Source: Roseateles sp. (GTDB taxonomy: Bacteria; Pseudomonadota; Gammaproteobacteria; Burkholderiales; Burkholderiaceae_C). Taken from it: 64,000 nucleotides of DNA. The notes under the pieces are model-generated. The model did no database searches. It saw only the letters and a list, made by a program, of their open reading frames with translations, and was not told where the DNA came from. The position numbers and the translations under genes are program-made. Positions 40,868-49,859 of the stretch are shown piece after piece; position 1 is the stretch's first letter, and each line of letters opens with the position of its first letter. The stretch spans positions 1 to 64,000 of the forward strand of contig NZ_JAFAGT010000053.1 of assembly GCF_019237615.1 (NCBI RefSeq). Direction: 5' to 3'.

Positions 40868-42619
40868 ATGACCGCCGCCGCTGCCACCCTGGATGACGCC
40901 CCCGTGCTGAGCCCACGCGACAAGCCCTGGCTGACCAGCTATCCGGCCGGCGTGCCGGCGCAGGTCGACACTGGCGCCCACGGCTCGCTGGTGGACCTGC
41001 TGAGCGAGGCTTTCCGCCAGCATGCCCAGCGCGATGCGGCCATCTGCATGGGCCAGCGCCTGCGTTTCGCCGAGGTCGACCGGCTGTCCACCCAGCTCGG
41101 CGCCTGGCTGCAGGCCCAGGGGCTGAAGCAGGGCGACCGCGTCGCCCTCATGATGCCCAACCTGCTGCAGTACCCGGTGGCCATCGCGGCCGTACTGCGC
41201 GCGGGCTTCGTCGTCGTGAACGTCAACCCGCTGTACACGCCGCGCGAGCTCGAGCACCAGCTGAAGGACTCCGGCGCCCGCGCCATCATCGTGCTGGAGA
41301 ACTTCGCCCACACGCTGTCGGAGGTCATCGCTGCCACCGACGTGCGGCATGTGGTGCTGGCGTCCATGGGCGACCTGCTGAACTGGTGGAAGGGTCCGCT
41401 GATCAACTTCGCCGTGCGCCATGTGAAGAAGATGGTGCCGGAGTACCGCCTGCCCGTGGGCGAGGGCCGCACCGTCGTGCGCTTCAAGGAAGCGCTCGGC
41501 CACGGCGAGCGGCTGCGCCTTAAAAAGCCCGAGCTGGGCCCAGACGACGTGGCCTTCCTGCAGTACACCGGCGGCACCACCGGCGTGTCCAAGGGGGCCA
41601 CGCTGCTGCATCGCAACATCGTCGCCAACATCCTGCAGGTCGAGGCCTGGTTCCAGCCCATGCTGTCCAAGGTGCCCGGCTATGCGGACGGCAACGTGCA
41701 GTTCACCAACGTCTGCGCGCTGCCGCTGTATCACATCTTCGCGCTGACGGCCTGCTTCATGCTCGGCGCGCGCATGGGCCACCTGAACATCCTGGTGCCC
41801 AACCCGCGCGACATCCCCGGCTTCATCGAGACGCTGCGCGGCCACAAGATCCACATCTTCCCGGCCGTCAACACTCTCTTCAACGCGCTGGCCAACGAGC
41901 CCGGCTTCTCGCGGCTGGACTTCTCCGAGCTGGTCATCTCCAACGGCGGCGGCATGGCCGTTCAGCAGGCCACGGCCGAGAAATGGCTCAAGGTCACCGG
42001 CTGCCCGGTCGTGGAGGGCTACGGCCTGTCCGAGACCTCGCCGGTTGCCACCATCAACCCGCTGGACCAGCGTGCCTTCAACGGCAGCATAGGCCTGCCC
42101 ATCCCGTCCACCGAGATCGCCATCCGCGACGACGACGGTCGCGACATGGCTCTGGGCGAGCGCGGCGAGATCTGCATCCGCGGCCCGCAGGTCATGGCCG
42201 GCTACTGGAAGCGGCCCGACGAGACCGCCAACGTCATGCATGCCGACGGCTTCTTCAAGAGCGGCGACGTCGGCATCATGGACGAGCGCGGCTATGTGCG
42301 CATCGTCGACCGCAAGAAGGACATGATCCTGGTCAGCGGCTTCAACGTCTACCCGACCGAGATCGAGCAGGTCGTCAACCTGCACCCCGGCGTGCTGGAG
42401 TGCGCCGCGGTGGGCGTGCCGGATGCCAAGTCCGGAGAGGCCGTCAAGCTCTTCGTCGTCAAGAGCGACCCGGCGCTGGCCGAGGAAGACCTGGCCGGCT
42501 ATTGCAGCCAGCAGCTGACGGCCTACAAGCGCCCCAAGTTCATCGAGTTCCGCGACGAACTGCCCAAGAGCAACGTCGGCAAGATCCTGCGGCGCGAGCT
42601 CAGGACCAACAGCGCCTGA
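40868..42619 (+). CDS. fadD: Long-chain fatty-acid-CoA ligase
   Basis: A 583-residue ATP-dependent ligase that activates long-chain fatty acids to acyl-CoA before beta-oxidation. The AMP-binding motif FLQYTGGTTGVSKGATLLHR (about 230-250), the adenylation segment EGYGLSETSPVA and the C-terminal hinge and lysine motif DRKKDMILVSGFNVYPTEIE followed by PKSNVGKILRREL are all standard for FadD. The length is normal. The start ATG at 40868 gives the usual N-terminus. There is no neighbouring FadE or FadB gene. Confidence 0.93.
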   Translation: MTAAAATLDDAPVLSPRDKPWLTSYPAGVPAQVDTGAHGSLVDLLSEAFRQHAQRDAAICMGQRLRFAEVDRLSTQLGAWLQAQGLKQGDRVALMMPNLLQYPVAIAAVLRAGFVVVNVNPLYTPRELEHQLKDSGARAIIVLENFAHTLSEVIAATDVRHVVLASMGDLLNWWKGPLINFAVRHVKKMVPEYRLPVGEGRTVVRFKEALGHGERLRLKKPELGPDDVAFLQYTGGTTGVSKGATLLHRNIVANILQVEAWFQPMLSKVPGYADGNVQFTNVCALPLYHIFALTACFMLGARMGHLNILVPNPRDIPGFIETLRGHKIHIFPAVNTLFNALANEPGFSRLDFSELVISNGGGMAVQQATAEKWLKVTGCPVVEGYGLSETSPVATINPLDQRAFNGSIGLPIPSTEIAIRDDDGRDMALGERGEICIRGPQVMAGYWKRPDETANVMHADGFFKSGDVGIMDERGYVRIVDRKKDMILVSGFNVYPTEIEQVVNLHPGVLECAAVGVPDAKSGEAVKLFVVKSDPALAEEDLAGYCSQQLTAYKRPKFIEFRDELPKSNVGKILRRELRTNSA

Positions 42620-42705
42620 ATCCTCGCGGCATCGCGGCCGGCAACAGCCCTCAAGGGCCACCAGCGCCCAGGCCCGGCCCCCTTGCCCGGCGGGGCGCGG
42701 CGGGC

Positions 42706-43665
42706 TTAGAAGGGATTGTTCCGCGCGCGGCTCAGGTACATCGAGCCGATGCGGCTCTGTGCATTGGGGCCCAGCAGCGTGTCGCCGGCCCACAGCCATT
42801 GCGAGGATGTGGCGTCGACCTGTAGCGTATTCGTCGTGCAGTCCTGCGGCGCGATGTCGGTACGGCAGGCCGCGTGGGTGACATCGGAGTAGCCGAAAGC
42901 AGACGGGTAGCGCACCATCTGCTGGATGGTTTCATCCGTCAGCACCAGGCCGATCAGGCGACCGTCGTTCAGCAGGTTCAGGCGCAGCGACGTGTTGAAG
43001 GCCGTGCTCAGGTCGTCCAGGAAGACGGCGCGGTCAATGTCGGTCTGCTGCGCCTTCTCCCTTTGGCCGAAGGGCGTCACGCCCACGTCGAAGATGGTGC
43101 TCACTACCACGCGGCCATTGGCGTTGGCGATGCGGTTGACCTGGTCGGCCAGCAGCTTGCCGCGCGCCTTGGCTTCGTTGATCAGCGAATCGCGGCTCTG
43201 CTGCGGGAACTGGCGGTACAGGTCCACGATGTCGTTGACGCCCACCATGATGGACACCAGGTCCTTGGGACCGAAGCTGTCGTTGGACAGGTGCTGGTCG
43301 ATCTTGTCGCGCACGTCGGCGACCTTGACGCCGGCCGCCGCGTACATGATGCCCTGCGGCAGAGCTACGTAGTCGGCGTTGCACTGCGGGTAGACGAAGT
43401 TGAAGCCGCTGGCCAGCATCTGGCTCCAGACCGGGTTGAGCCGGCAGTCCACCAGTTGGGTGTCGGTGCTCAGGCCGTTGATCGTGTACTTCTTGCCGCT
43501 TTGCAGGATGGCGCCGCTCTCATCGCCGAACGTGATGATGCGAGTGGGCGCGAAGGGGTCGATCTGCTGCGTGCTGCCGCCGCCGCAGCCGGCGATCAGC
43601 GCGGCCGCCGCCACCGTGGCCAGCGCCAGGCCGCGCTTCAATTTCTGGGAGACAACACGTTGCAT
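42706..43665 (-). CDS. SGNH/GDSL-like hydrolase lipoprotein
   Basis: A 319-residue putative lipoprotein. The signal peptide has the lipobox LIAGC with Cys at residue 27. Block I of the SGNH family reads FGDESGAI in place of FGDSL, so the usual nucleophile position may be E-S rather than D-S. Block III is VGVNDIVDL, matching GxND. The final His block is not obvious, but SSQWLWAGDTLLGPNAQ resembles the D/H region of the family. The probable activity is esterase or lipase at the cell envelope. The substitution in block I leaves activity uncertain. It precedes no other gene on its strand, and a 25-base gap separates it from the Sua5 gene upstream. Confidence 0.75.
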   Translation of the reverse strand: MQRVVSQKLKRGLALATVAAAALIAGCGGGSTQQIDPFAPTRIITFGDESGAILQSGKKYTINGLSTDTQLVDCRLNPVWSQMLASGFNFVYPQCNADYVALPQGIMYAAAGVKVADVRDKIDQHLSNDSFGPKDLVSIMVGVNDIVDLYRQFPQQSRDSLINEAKARGKLLADQVNRIANANGRVVVSTIFDVGVTPFGQREKAQQTDIDRAVFLDDLSTAFNTSLRLNLLNDGRLIGLVLTDETIQQMVRYPSAFGYSDVTHAACRTDIAPQDCTTNTLQVDATSSQWLWAGDTLLGPNAQSRIGSMYLSRARNNPF

Positions 43666-43690
43666 GACGATGAACTCAGGGCAGGAAAAC

Positions 43691-44677
43691 TCAATCGGTG
43701 AAGGCAGCAGCGGCCCGGCTGAGCCGGTCCCGGACGCCGTCCCAGGCCGGGTCGCGCGGAGGCGCCTCGACCCAGATCTCGCGGGCGCCGGCCGCATCCA
43801 GGGCCCGCAGCACCGCAAACAACTCGTGGGCCGCCGCCGCCGGGTCGGCCGGCAGGGCCTGCCAGCGCCACGCCGGCAACTGGGCGCGTGAATATACCGC
43901 CACCCCTTCCAGGCTTCCGCTGGCGGCCGCCGTGGCAAAACGTAAAGCCAGGTGTTCGGCATCCAGCAGGCGCACGCGGGCGCTGGGTGCGTAATGGGCG
44001 GCCAGCGTGCCCGAGGCCTTGGGCGCGGCGGCGTCCGGCTCCGCCAGCGTCTCGCCCAGCACGGCCTCGATGCCTGTGCGGCCGATCAACCCCGGACGCA
44101 GCAACGCCGGTCGAGCGCGGCTGCAGTCCACGATGCTGGACTCTATGCCCACCTCGCAGGCGCCGCCGTCCAGCACCATCAGCCCCGGGCCGAATTCCTC
44201 GACGACATGGCGCGCCAGCGTCGGGCTGACGCGACCGAAACGGTTGGCGCTGGGCGCGGCCACGCCGGCCACCCCCAAGCCGCGCGCCGCGGCCAGCACG
44301 GCGCGGGCCACCGGGTGGGCCGGCGCGCGCAGCGCCACCGTCACGTGCCCCCCGGCCGCGGCCTCGGCCATGCCGGGTCTGCGCGGCACAATGACGGTCA
44401 ACGGGCCGGGCCAGAAGGCGTCCATCAACCGGCGGGCCGCGGCGGGCAGGTGGTCGGCAAAGGGTTCCGCGCCGGCCGTGTCCAGCACATGGACGATCAG
44501 CGGGTGGTCGCTGGGCCGGCCCTTGGCGGCAAAGATCTTCGCGACGGCCTCGTCGCGATCGGCGCGGGCCGCCAGGCCGTAGACCGTCTCGGTCGGCAGG
44601 CCCAGCAGTTCGCCATCCGCCAGACGCCGTGCGGCGGCCTGGATGGCGGCAGGATCGTTGCCCGGCAGCAGCAGCAT
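43691..44677 (-). CDS. tsaC: L-threonylcarbamoyladenylate synthase, Sua5 type
   Basis: A 328-residue enzyme making threonylcarbamoyl-AMP from threonine, bicarbonate and ATP for the t6A modification of ANN-decoding tRNAs. The YrdC-type domain shows LLGLPTETVYGLAARA, FAAKGRPSDHPLIVHV with the conserved KxR/SxN-type residues, and FWPGPLTVIVPR. The C-terminal Sua5 domain (about 225-325) is present, making this the long Sua5 form rather than the short TsaC. Its start overlaps the purK stop as TGATG, so it is in the purE-purK operon, the order commonly seen in Burkholderiales. Confidence 0.93.
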   Translation of the reverse strand: MLLLPGNDPAAIQAAARRLADGELLGLPTETVYGLAARADRDEAVAKIFAAKGRPSDHPLIVHVLDTAGAEPFADHLPAAARRLMDAFWPGPLTVIVPRRPGMAEAAAGGHVTVALRAPAHPVARAVLAAARGLGVAGVAAPSANRFGRVSPTLARHVVEEFGPGLMVLDGGACEVGIESSIVDCSRARPALLRPGLIGRTGIEAVLGETLAEPDAAAPKASGTLAAHYAPSARVRLLDAEHLALRFATAAASGSLEGVAVYSRAQLPAWRWQALPADPAAAAHELFAVLRALDAAGAREIWVEAPPRDPAWDGVRDRLSRAAAAFTD

Positions 44678-45864
44678 CAGAAATCGGCGGGCAGGCCCAG
44701 CAGGGCGGCAGCCTCGGCGGCGACCGCGTGCGCGGCCTGCGGCGTGGCCGCCGTGACGTTCAGGTGCCCCATCTTGCGGCCGTGGCGCGCCTCGGCCTTG
44801 CCGTACAGGTGCAGATGGGTACCGGGCAGGGCCAGCACGCGGTCCCAGGCCGGCGGCGTCGGGCCCCCATCACCGGAGAACCACAGATCGCCCAGCAGGT
44901 TCAGCATGACGCTGGCCGAATGCTGACGCGGCTCGGGCAGCGGCAGGCCGGCCAGCGCCCGCACCTGCAGCTCGAACTGCGACACGTCGGCGCCGTTCAT
45001 GGTCCAGTGGCCGGAGTTGTGCGGGCGCGGCGCCATCTCGTTGACAACGAGGCGGCCGTCATCCAGCCAGAAGAACTCGACGCACAGCACGCCGACATAG
45101 GCCAGCGCGTCGGCCACCTGGCGGGCGGCGGCGATGGCCTGCTGCGCCACCGCGGCCGGCACGTCCGGCGCCGGCACCTCGGTGACGGCCAGGATGCCGC
45201 CGCGGTGCAAGTTCTGCTGCACGGGGTAGTTGACGAGTTGTCCGTCCGCGCCGCGCGCGACCAGCACGCTCAACTCGACCTTCAGCGGCAGCATCTGCTC
45301 CAGCACGCAGGGCACGCGCTTCAGGTCCGCCCAGGCGGCGGCCAGCTCGGCGGTGCTGGACACCCGCACCTGGCCTTTGCCGTCGTAGCCCATGCGGCTG
45401 GTCTTCAGGATGCCGGGCAGCAGCGCCGGGTCCGCGGCGGCCAGCTCGATGTCGTTGGTGATGACGGCATGCGGCGCGCAGGCCACGCCGGCCGCCTTGA
45501 AATGCGCCTTCTCGACCGCCCGGTCCTGGCAGACGGCCACGGCCGCGGCGGCGGGCGCGACGACGCGCATGCCGGCCAGCGTCTCCAGCGCCAGCGCCGG
45601 CACGTTCTCGAACTCGGTCGTGATCGCATCGCAGTCGCGCGCGAGCCGGGCGAGGCCCAGGGAGTCCAGGTAGTCGGCCTTGATGTGCACCTCGGCCACC
45701 GAGCCGGCCGGACTGACGGCGTCCGGGTCCAGCACGACGCAGCGATAGCCCAGCGCCTGGGCGGCGTGAACGAACATGCGGCCCAGCTGGCCGCCGCCCA
45801 GGACGCCCAGCGTTGCTTGGCGGGACTCGCCGAGGGTGGCGGCGCCCGGGAGCAGGGCCGGCAT
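44677..45864 (-). CDS. purK: 5-(Carboxyamino)imidazole ribonucleotide synthase
   Basis: A 395-residue ATP-grasp enzyme of purine biosynthesis converting AIR, ATP and bicarbonate to N5-CAIR. The start region GVLGGGQLGRMFVHAAQALG, the nucleotide-binding MGYDGKGQ and the metal-binding EFFWLDDGRLVVNEMAPRPH are characteristic. Its start codon overlaps the purE stop (TGATG), and its stop overlaps the Sua5 gene start, so the three genes are translationally coupled. N5-CAIR goes to PurE in the same operon. Confidence 0.95.
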   Translation of the reverse strand: MPALLPGAATLGESRQATLGVLGGGQLGRMFVHAAQALGYRCVVLDPDAVSPAGSVAEVHIKADYLDSLGLARLARDCDAITTEFENVPALALETLAGMRVVAPAAAAVAVCQDRAVEKAHFKAAGVACAPHAVITNDIELAAADPALLPGILKTSRMGYDGKGQVRVSSTAELAAAWADLKRVPCVLEQMLPLKVELSVLVARGADGQLVNYPVQQNLHRGGILAVTEVPAPDVPAAVAQQAIAAARQVADALAYVGVLCVEFFWLDDGRLVVNEMAPRPHNSGHWTMNGADVSQFELQVRALAGLPLPEPRQHSASVMLNLLGDLWFSGDGGPTPPAWDRVLALPGTHLHLYGKAEARHGRKMGHLNVTAATPQAAHAVAAEAAALLGLPADF

Positions 45865-46379
45865 CAGCGCAGCTCCTCGCTCATGGCCCGGGCGGCGGCC
45901 GTCTGCCTGGCGCGGAAGGCGTTCAGCCGATCCAGCAGTGCCGCGTCACCCGTGGCCAGCATCGCGACGGCGAACAGCGCCGCGTTGGCCGCGCCAGCGT
46001 TGCCGATGGCGAAGGTCGCGACCGGGATGCCCTTGGGCATCTGCACGATGGAGTGCAGCGAATCGACGCCCTGCAAGTGGCGGCTGGCGACCGGAACACC
46101 CAGCACCGGCACCGTCGTCTTGGCGGCCAGCATGCCCGGCAGGTGGGCCGCGCCGCCGGCGCCGGCGATGATGGCCTTCAGCCCCCGGTCGGCGGCGGCC
46201 TCGGCATAGGCGAACATCTCGTCCGGCATGCGATGGGCCGACACGACCCGCGCCTCGAAGGGGACACTGAACTCGGTCAGAATCTCGGCCGCCTGCTTCA
46301 TCGTCTCCCAGTCGCTGCTGGAGCCCATGACGATGCCGATGACGGCGTCCGGGATCAAAGGGGCTGACGACGTAGACAA
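45864..46379 (-). CDS. purE: N5-carboxyaminoimidazole ribonucleotide mutase
   Basis: A 171-residue enzyme converting N5-CAIR to CAIR, the step after PurK. The family motifs [29 protein letters not shown] (where the histidine is catalytic) and [26 protein letters not shown] in pieces, then [20 protein letters not shown], are clear. It is the first gene of the purE-purK-sua5 operon. The gene for PurC, which uses CAIR, lies 3.5 kb upstream on the same strand rather than directly adjacent, separated by three unrelated loci. Confidence 0.96.
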   Translation of the reverse strand: MSTSSAPLIPDAVIGIVMGSSSDWETMKQAAEILTEFSVPFEARVVSAHRMPDEMFAYAEAAADRGLKAIIAGAGGAAHLPGMLAAKTTVPVLGVPVASRHLQGVDSLHSIVQMPKGIPVATFAIGNAGAANAALFAVAMLATGDAALLDRLNAFRARQTAAARAMSEELR

Positions 46380-46442
46380 AGCGCGCTCCGAGGCTCAGAA
46401 AAGCCTTGAATTGTAGGTGGCGCCCCTCACACTCCCCTGGCC

Positions 46443-47387
46443 ATGATCGACATCACCCTCCAGAACTTCGAAGCCGAACTGATCACCGCCTCCCAGCAGC
46501 AGCCCGTGCTGCTGGACATCTGGGCGCCCTGGTGCGGCCCCTGCCGCACGCTGGGGCCCCTGCTGGAGAAGCTGGAGACGGCCTACGCCGGCCGCTTCAC
46601 GCTGGCCAAGCTCAACAGCGACGAGGTGCCCGAGATCGCCACGCAGCTGAGCCAGATGTTCGGCGTGCGCTCCATTCCCTTCTGCGTGATGTTCGTCGAC
46701 GGCCAGCCGGTGGACGGCTTTGTCGGCGCGCTGCCGGAGGCGCAGATCCGCGAGTTCCTGGACAAGCATGTGCCGCCGGGCGAGCAGCTCGAGGCGGAGG
46801 CCGACCTGGCCGACGCCCAGGACCTGATGGCCGATGGCGACCTGGAGGCCGCCCTGGGCAAGCTCGCCCATGCCGTGCAGACCGACCCGGGCAACGACGC
46901 CGCCCGCTTCGACTATGTGAAGGCCCTGCTGGAGCTGGGCCTGGTGGACGACGCGCGCACCGCCTTCGCGCCCGTGGCCGCCAAGGCGGCCGACACGCTG
47001 ACGCCATCGCCCCGACTGGCCGCGCTGGCCACCTGGCTGACGGCCTTCGAGGCGGCCGGCGACCCCGCTTCGCTGCAGGAGGCCATCGCCGCCAACAAGC
47101 GCGACTTCGACGCCCGCTTCGCGCTGGCGCAGCACCATCTCGCCCAGCAGCGCTTCACCGAGGCCATGGACGAGTTGCTGGAAATCATCATGCGCGACAA
47201 GGCTTGGAACGGCGAAGCCGCGCGCAAGACCTATGTCGCCATCCTGGAGCTGCTGACCAAGCCGGCCCCCAAGCCCGCGGCCGAGGCCAAGAGCGGCACG
47301 CTGGAGCTGGCCGGCAAGGCGGCCGTCGTGCAGAGTGACCCGCTGCTGGACCAGTACCGCCGCAAGTTGTCGATGGCGCTGTTCTGA
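46443..47387 (+). CDS. cnoX: CnoX/YbbN-type thioredoxin with TPR-like tail
   Basis: A 314-residue soluble protein. Residues 5-105 form a thioredoxin fold with an intact active site WCGPC (C31 and C34) in WAPWCGPCRTLGPL, unlike E. coli CnoX, where the redox motif is degenerate. Residues about 115-300 form TPR-like helices (ADAQDLMADGDLEAALGKLA, RFDYVKALLELGLVDDARTAF, LAQQRFTEAMDELLEIIMRD). The family links chaperone holdase activity to redox protection and delivers clients to GroEL or DnaK. It is transcribed away from purE and is convergent to the Ser/Thr kinase gene. Confidence 0.88.
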   Translation: MIDITLQNFEAELITASQQQPVLLDIWAPWCGPCRTLGPLLEKLETAYAGRFTLAKLNSDEVPEIATQLSQMFGVRSIPFCVMFVDGQPVDGFVGALPEAQIREFLDKHVPPGEQLEAEADLADAQDLMADGDLEAALGKLAHAVQTDPGNDAARFDYVKALLELGLVDDARTAFAPVAAKAADTLTPSPRLAALATWLTAFEAAGDPASLQEAIAANKRDFDARFALAQHHLAQQRFTEAMDELLEIIMRDKAWNGEAARKTYVAILELLTKPAPKPAAEAKSGTLELAGKAAVVQSDPLLDQYRRKLSMALF

Positions 47388-47394
47388 CGCCCGC

Positions 47395-48954
47395 TCAGGG
47401 CAGGCTGCCGTTGCGGCTGCTGCGGATCTCGCGCAGCTTCACGCAGTCGGGGTCGTTCTGGTAGGCCGGCTTCTCGCACTGCCGGTCTATGCACCAGGCA
47501 CGGGCCAGCAACACCCGACCGCCGCAGGCCTCGCTGGCCGTCTTGGGTTCCCCTGTCGACGCAGGCGCCGCCGAGGCCGCCGGCTCGGACGAGACCGGGT
47601 CGGCGCTACGCGGGATGGGACGGTAATCACCCATCTTTTCGGTGATGACGGGCCTGGTCGCCGCGTCACGACGCGCTGGTTTGGCGGGCGTGCTCACGGG
47701 TGTTGAGGCGGGCGCCGATGCGGGCGCGCTGGCCGCAGGCCGGGGCTGCGCCACGGACACGACGGCCGACGCGGCCGGCTCGGCAGGCGCAGCCTCGGGC
47801 CGACCGCCGCGCAGCTGCATGACGAAGAGGCCCAGTAGCAACAGCGCCGCGCCGCCGCCGCCCGCCACCGCCAGTCCTTGCCGGGCGCGCCGCCGGGGGG
47901 CCGGCGCGGCGGCCGCAAGCGGCATGGCGTCGGTGGCGTCCAGCTGCGACGGCAGGCCTTGCACGGTGTCGGCGAATTCGAGATCCAGCGACGCGGCGTG
48001 CTCCGGCGCCGGCGCCGGCGCCCGAGCGGCGCGCGGCGGTGCGGGCTGGGCAGCTGGCACGCCGGCATGGCCGTCGAGCACCTCCCGCCAGGCGGCCACG
48101 CTCTGCGGCCGCTGGTGGGGCGGCACGCGCAGCGCCCAGTCCAGGCCGGCCAGCAAACGCGGCGAATAGCCCGCCACGGCCAGCGGTGCGAGTTCGTCGC
48201 CCATCGCGCGGGCCGTGGCCGGCGGCGGCGGCCGGCCGGTCAGCAGCTCATGCATGGCCGCGGCCAGCGAGTAGAAGTCGGTCCAGGGGCCCTGGCGCAG
48301 CGTGGCGGCCTCGGCGTACTGCTCGATAGGCGCAAAGCTGGGCTTGAGGATGGCCGTGAAGACCTGGGTGCGGTCGCCGATGGCCATGCGGGCGGCGCCG
48401 AAGTCCAGCAGGACGGGCGGGCCGCCGTCGGCAGGCAGGAAGATGTTGTCGGGCGCGACGTCGCGGTGCCAGACGTGCTGTGCATGCAGGGTCTCCAGGC
48501 CGCCGAGGACGGCGTCGAAGATGCGCCTGAGCCAGGCTTCGGGCGGCGGCGTCGGGCGTGCCTTGCGCGCCTCGCGCAGGTTCTGGCCCACCAGCCGCGG
48601 CATGGCCATGTAGGCGGTGCCGTTGGCCTCCCAGAAGCGGTAGACCTTGAGCAGTGACGGGTGATCGAAGCGGGCCAGCAGCCTGGCTTCGTTGACGAAG
48701 CTGCGCCGGCCGAGCTCGAAGGTCTCCTTCATGGACACCGAGCGCACCGACACCTGGGAGCGCCCATCGCGCGAGGCGAACTGGCTGGGCATGTACTCCT
48801 TGATCGCGACCTCGCGCTCCAGGGCATGGTCGCGCGCCAGATAGACGATGCCGAAACCGCCCACGCCCAGCGTGCCGAGGATCTCCAGCTCGCCAAAGCG
48901 GGTACCCGCGGGCAAGGCGTGGATGGCTGCGGCGTCGCAGGCGTCGGCGGTCAT
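47395..48954 (-). CDS. Membrane-anchored Ser/Thr protein kinase
   Basis: A 519-residue kinase. The domain spans about 20-295, with glycine loop GTLGVGGFGIVY (27-38), catalytic lysine K52 in VAIKEYMP, HRDVAPDN (163-170) and DFG (184-186). The usual lysine two residues after the catalytic aspartate is Ala, as in many bacterial VAIKEY-type kinases. A proline-rich linker leads to one helix at about 359-381, and the outer tail (about 382-519) is low complexity (APASAPASTPVSTPAKPA) plus a Cys-containing end (ACGGRVLLARAWCIDRQCEK). The protein probably senses an envelope signal and phosphorylates cytosolic targets. No phosphatase gene is adjacent. Confidence 0.88.
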   Translation of the reverse strand: MTADACDAAAIHALPAGTRFGELEILGTLGVGGFGIVYLARDHALEREVAIKEYMPSQFASRDGRSQVSVRSVSMKETFELGRRSFVNEARLLARFDHPSLLKVYRFWEANGTAYMAMPRLVGQNLREARKARPTPPPEAWLRRIFDAVLGGLETLHAQHVWHRDVAPDNIFLPADGGPPVLLDFGAARMAIGDRTQVFTAILKPSFAPIEQYAEAATLRQGPWTDFYSLAAAMHELLTGRPPPPATARAMGDELAPLAVAGYSPRLLAGLDWALRVPPHQRPQSVAAWREVLDGHAGVPAAQPAPPRAARAPAPAPEHAASLDLEFADTVQGLPSQLDATDAMPLAAAAPAPRRRARQGLAVAGGGGAALLLLGLFVMQLRGGRPEAAPAEPAASAVVSVAQPRPAASAPASAPASTPVSTPAKPARRDAATRPVITEKMGDYRPIPRSADPVSSEPAASAAPASTGEPKTASEACGGRVLLARAWCIDRQCEKPAYQNDPDCVKLREIRSSRNGSLP

Positions 48955-49008
48955 AGGCGGGCGAGGGTACCGTAGCCGGGGGGCATCGACGCCCCGGAAA
49001 AAGTCCGC

Positions 49009-49797
49009 TCAGTGTGGCGGACTGCCCAGTCCGGCCGAACTCAGCCTTCCGGCCCCGAGGCGGCGCCAGGCGGCGCACTCGTCGAGGTCGCAATGCGGCG
49101 AGTCCTCGGCCAGCACCTCCACGGCCGCCTGGTCGGCCAGCAGGCAGCCGCCGATGCGGGACGGGCCGGCAGCCACGGCCTCGGGCAGCTGTACCTCGTG
49201 CAACGCGGCGGCAGCCCTGAAATCACCCTGCACGGCCAGCAACTGGGCGCGCCGAGCCGCCGCCGACGTCGTCGAAATGGCCAATGGAGTCCACGCCCAT
49301 CGGCGCGGCCGCGCCTCGCCGGGCTCGCCGTCCGGCGCCGCTTCGCGGATTCGCAGCGCACGCGTCGGCACTGGTTGTAGAGCAGCGCTGCGAGGCCAAC
49401 ATCGTCACCGTGGGCACTGGCGGCGCGACGGCCCCCGGGCATACCAGGCCGGGGTGGCGACCTCGTCCCCGGCGAGATCCCAGGCCATGCCCAGGGCCGA
49501 GGCGACGCGACACGCGGCCGCGTTCGACGCCGCACTCGCGACGCCTGCGGCAGGGGCTGCCGGCGCGGCCAGCACGGCGGCGGCGTGGGCGTGGGCGACG
49601 AGGCACTCGATGTCTCGGTCGACCAAGGCCATCTGCGCCAGCCAGGCGTCACACAGGGTTTTCAGCGGGGCCAGACCGGCGGCCTGGGCCATCAGCTGAG
49701 CGCGACGCACAAGCTCGCGTGCGCCGCTGCCAAAGATGCTGAAGTAGGCCGTCGGGCCCTCGGCCAGGTGCAGCCAGGCGGCTGCGAAGCTTGACGC
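49009..49797 (-). pseudogene. Decayed TPR-type gene, probably the N-terminal part of a diguanylate cyclase-like protein
   Basis: No single frame is open across this region, but protein-like text runs through it on the minus strand with several shifts. It starts after a stop at 49800 as SSFAAAWLHLAEGPTAYFSI, LVRRAQLMAQAAGLAPLKTL and ALGMAWDLAGDE, ending near 49430 at a premature stop (49405). It then jumps frame for DDVGLAALLYNQCRR, returns to REAAPDGEPGEARPR, shifts for DSIGHFDDVG and returns for RAQLLAVQGDFRAAAALHEV and LDECAAWRRLGAGRLSS. The pieces resemble the helical TPR half of some Burkholderiales GGDEF proteins. No start and no GGDEF half remain, so it looks like a dead gene. Sequencing errors are a second explanation. 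Confidence 0.6.
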
Positions 49798-49819
49798 TCA
49801 CTGGCGCACCCTTTGGCCT

Positions 49820-49859
49820 GCGGCCTTGCCGGGCCGACGACGCGGCCCGGCAAGGCCGC
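49820..49859 (-). terminator. 17-base perfect hairpin directly after purC
   Basis: Arms 49820-49836 and 49843-49859 are perfect complements with a 6-base loop (ACGACG). The hairpin starts right after the purC stop codon (49860-49862). No T-run follows on the minus strand, so it may act as a terminator with Rho or as an mRNA 3'-end stabiliser. Confidence 0.6.
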
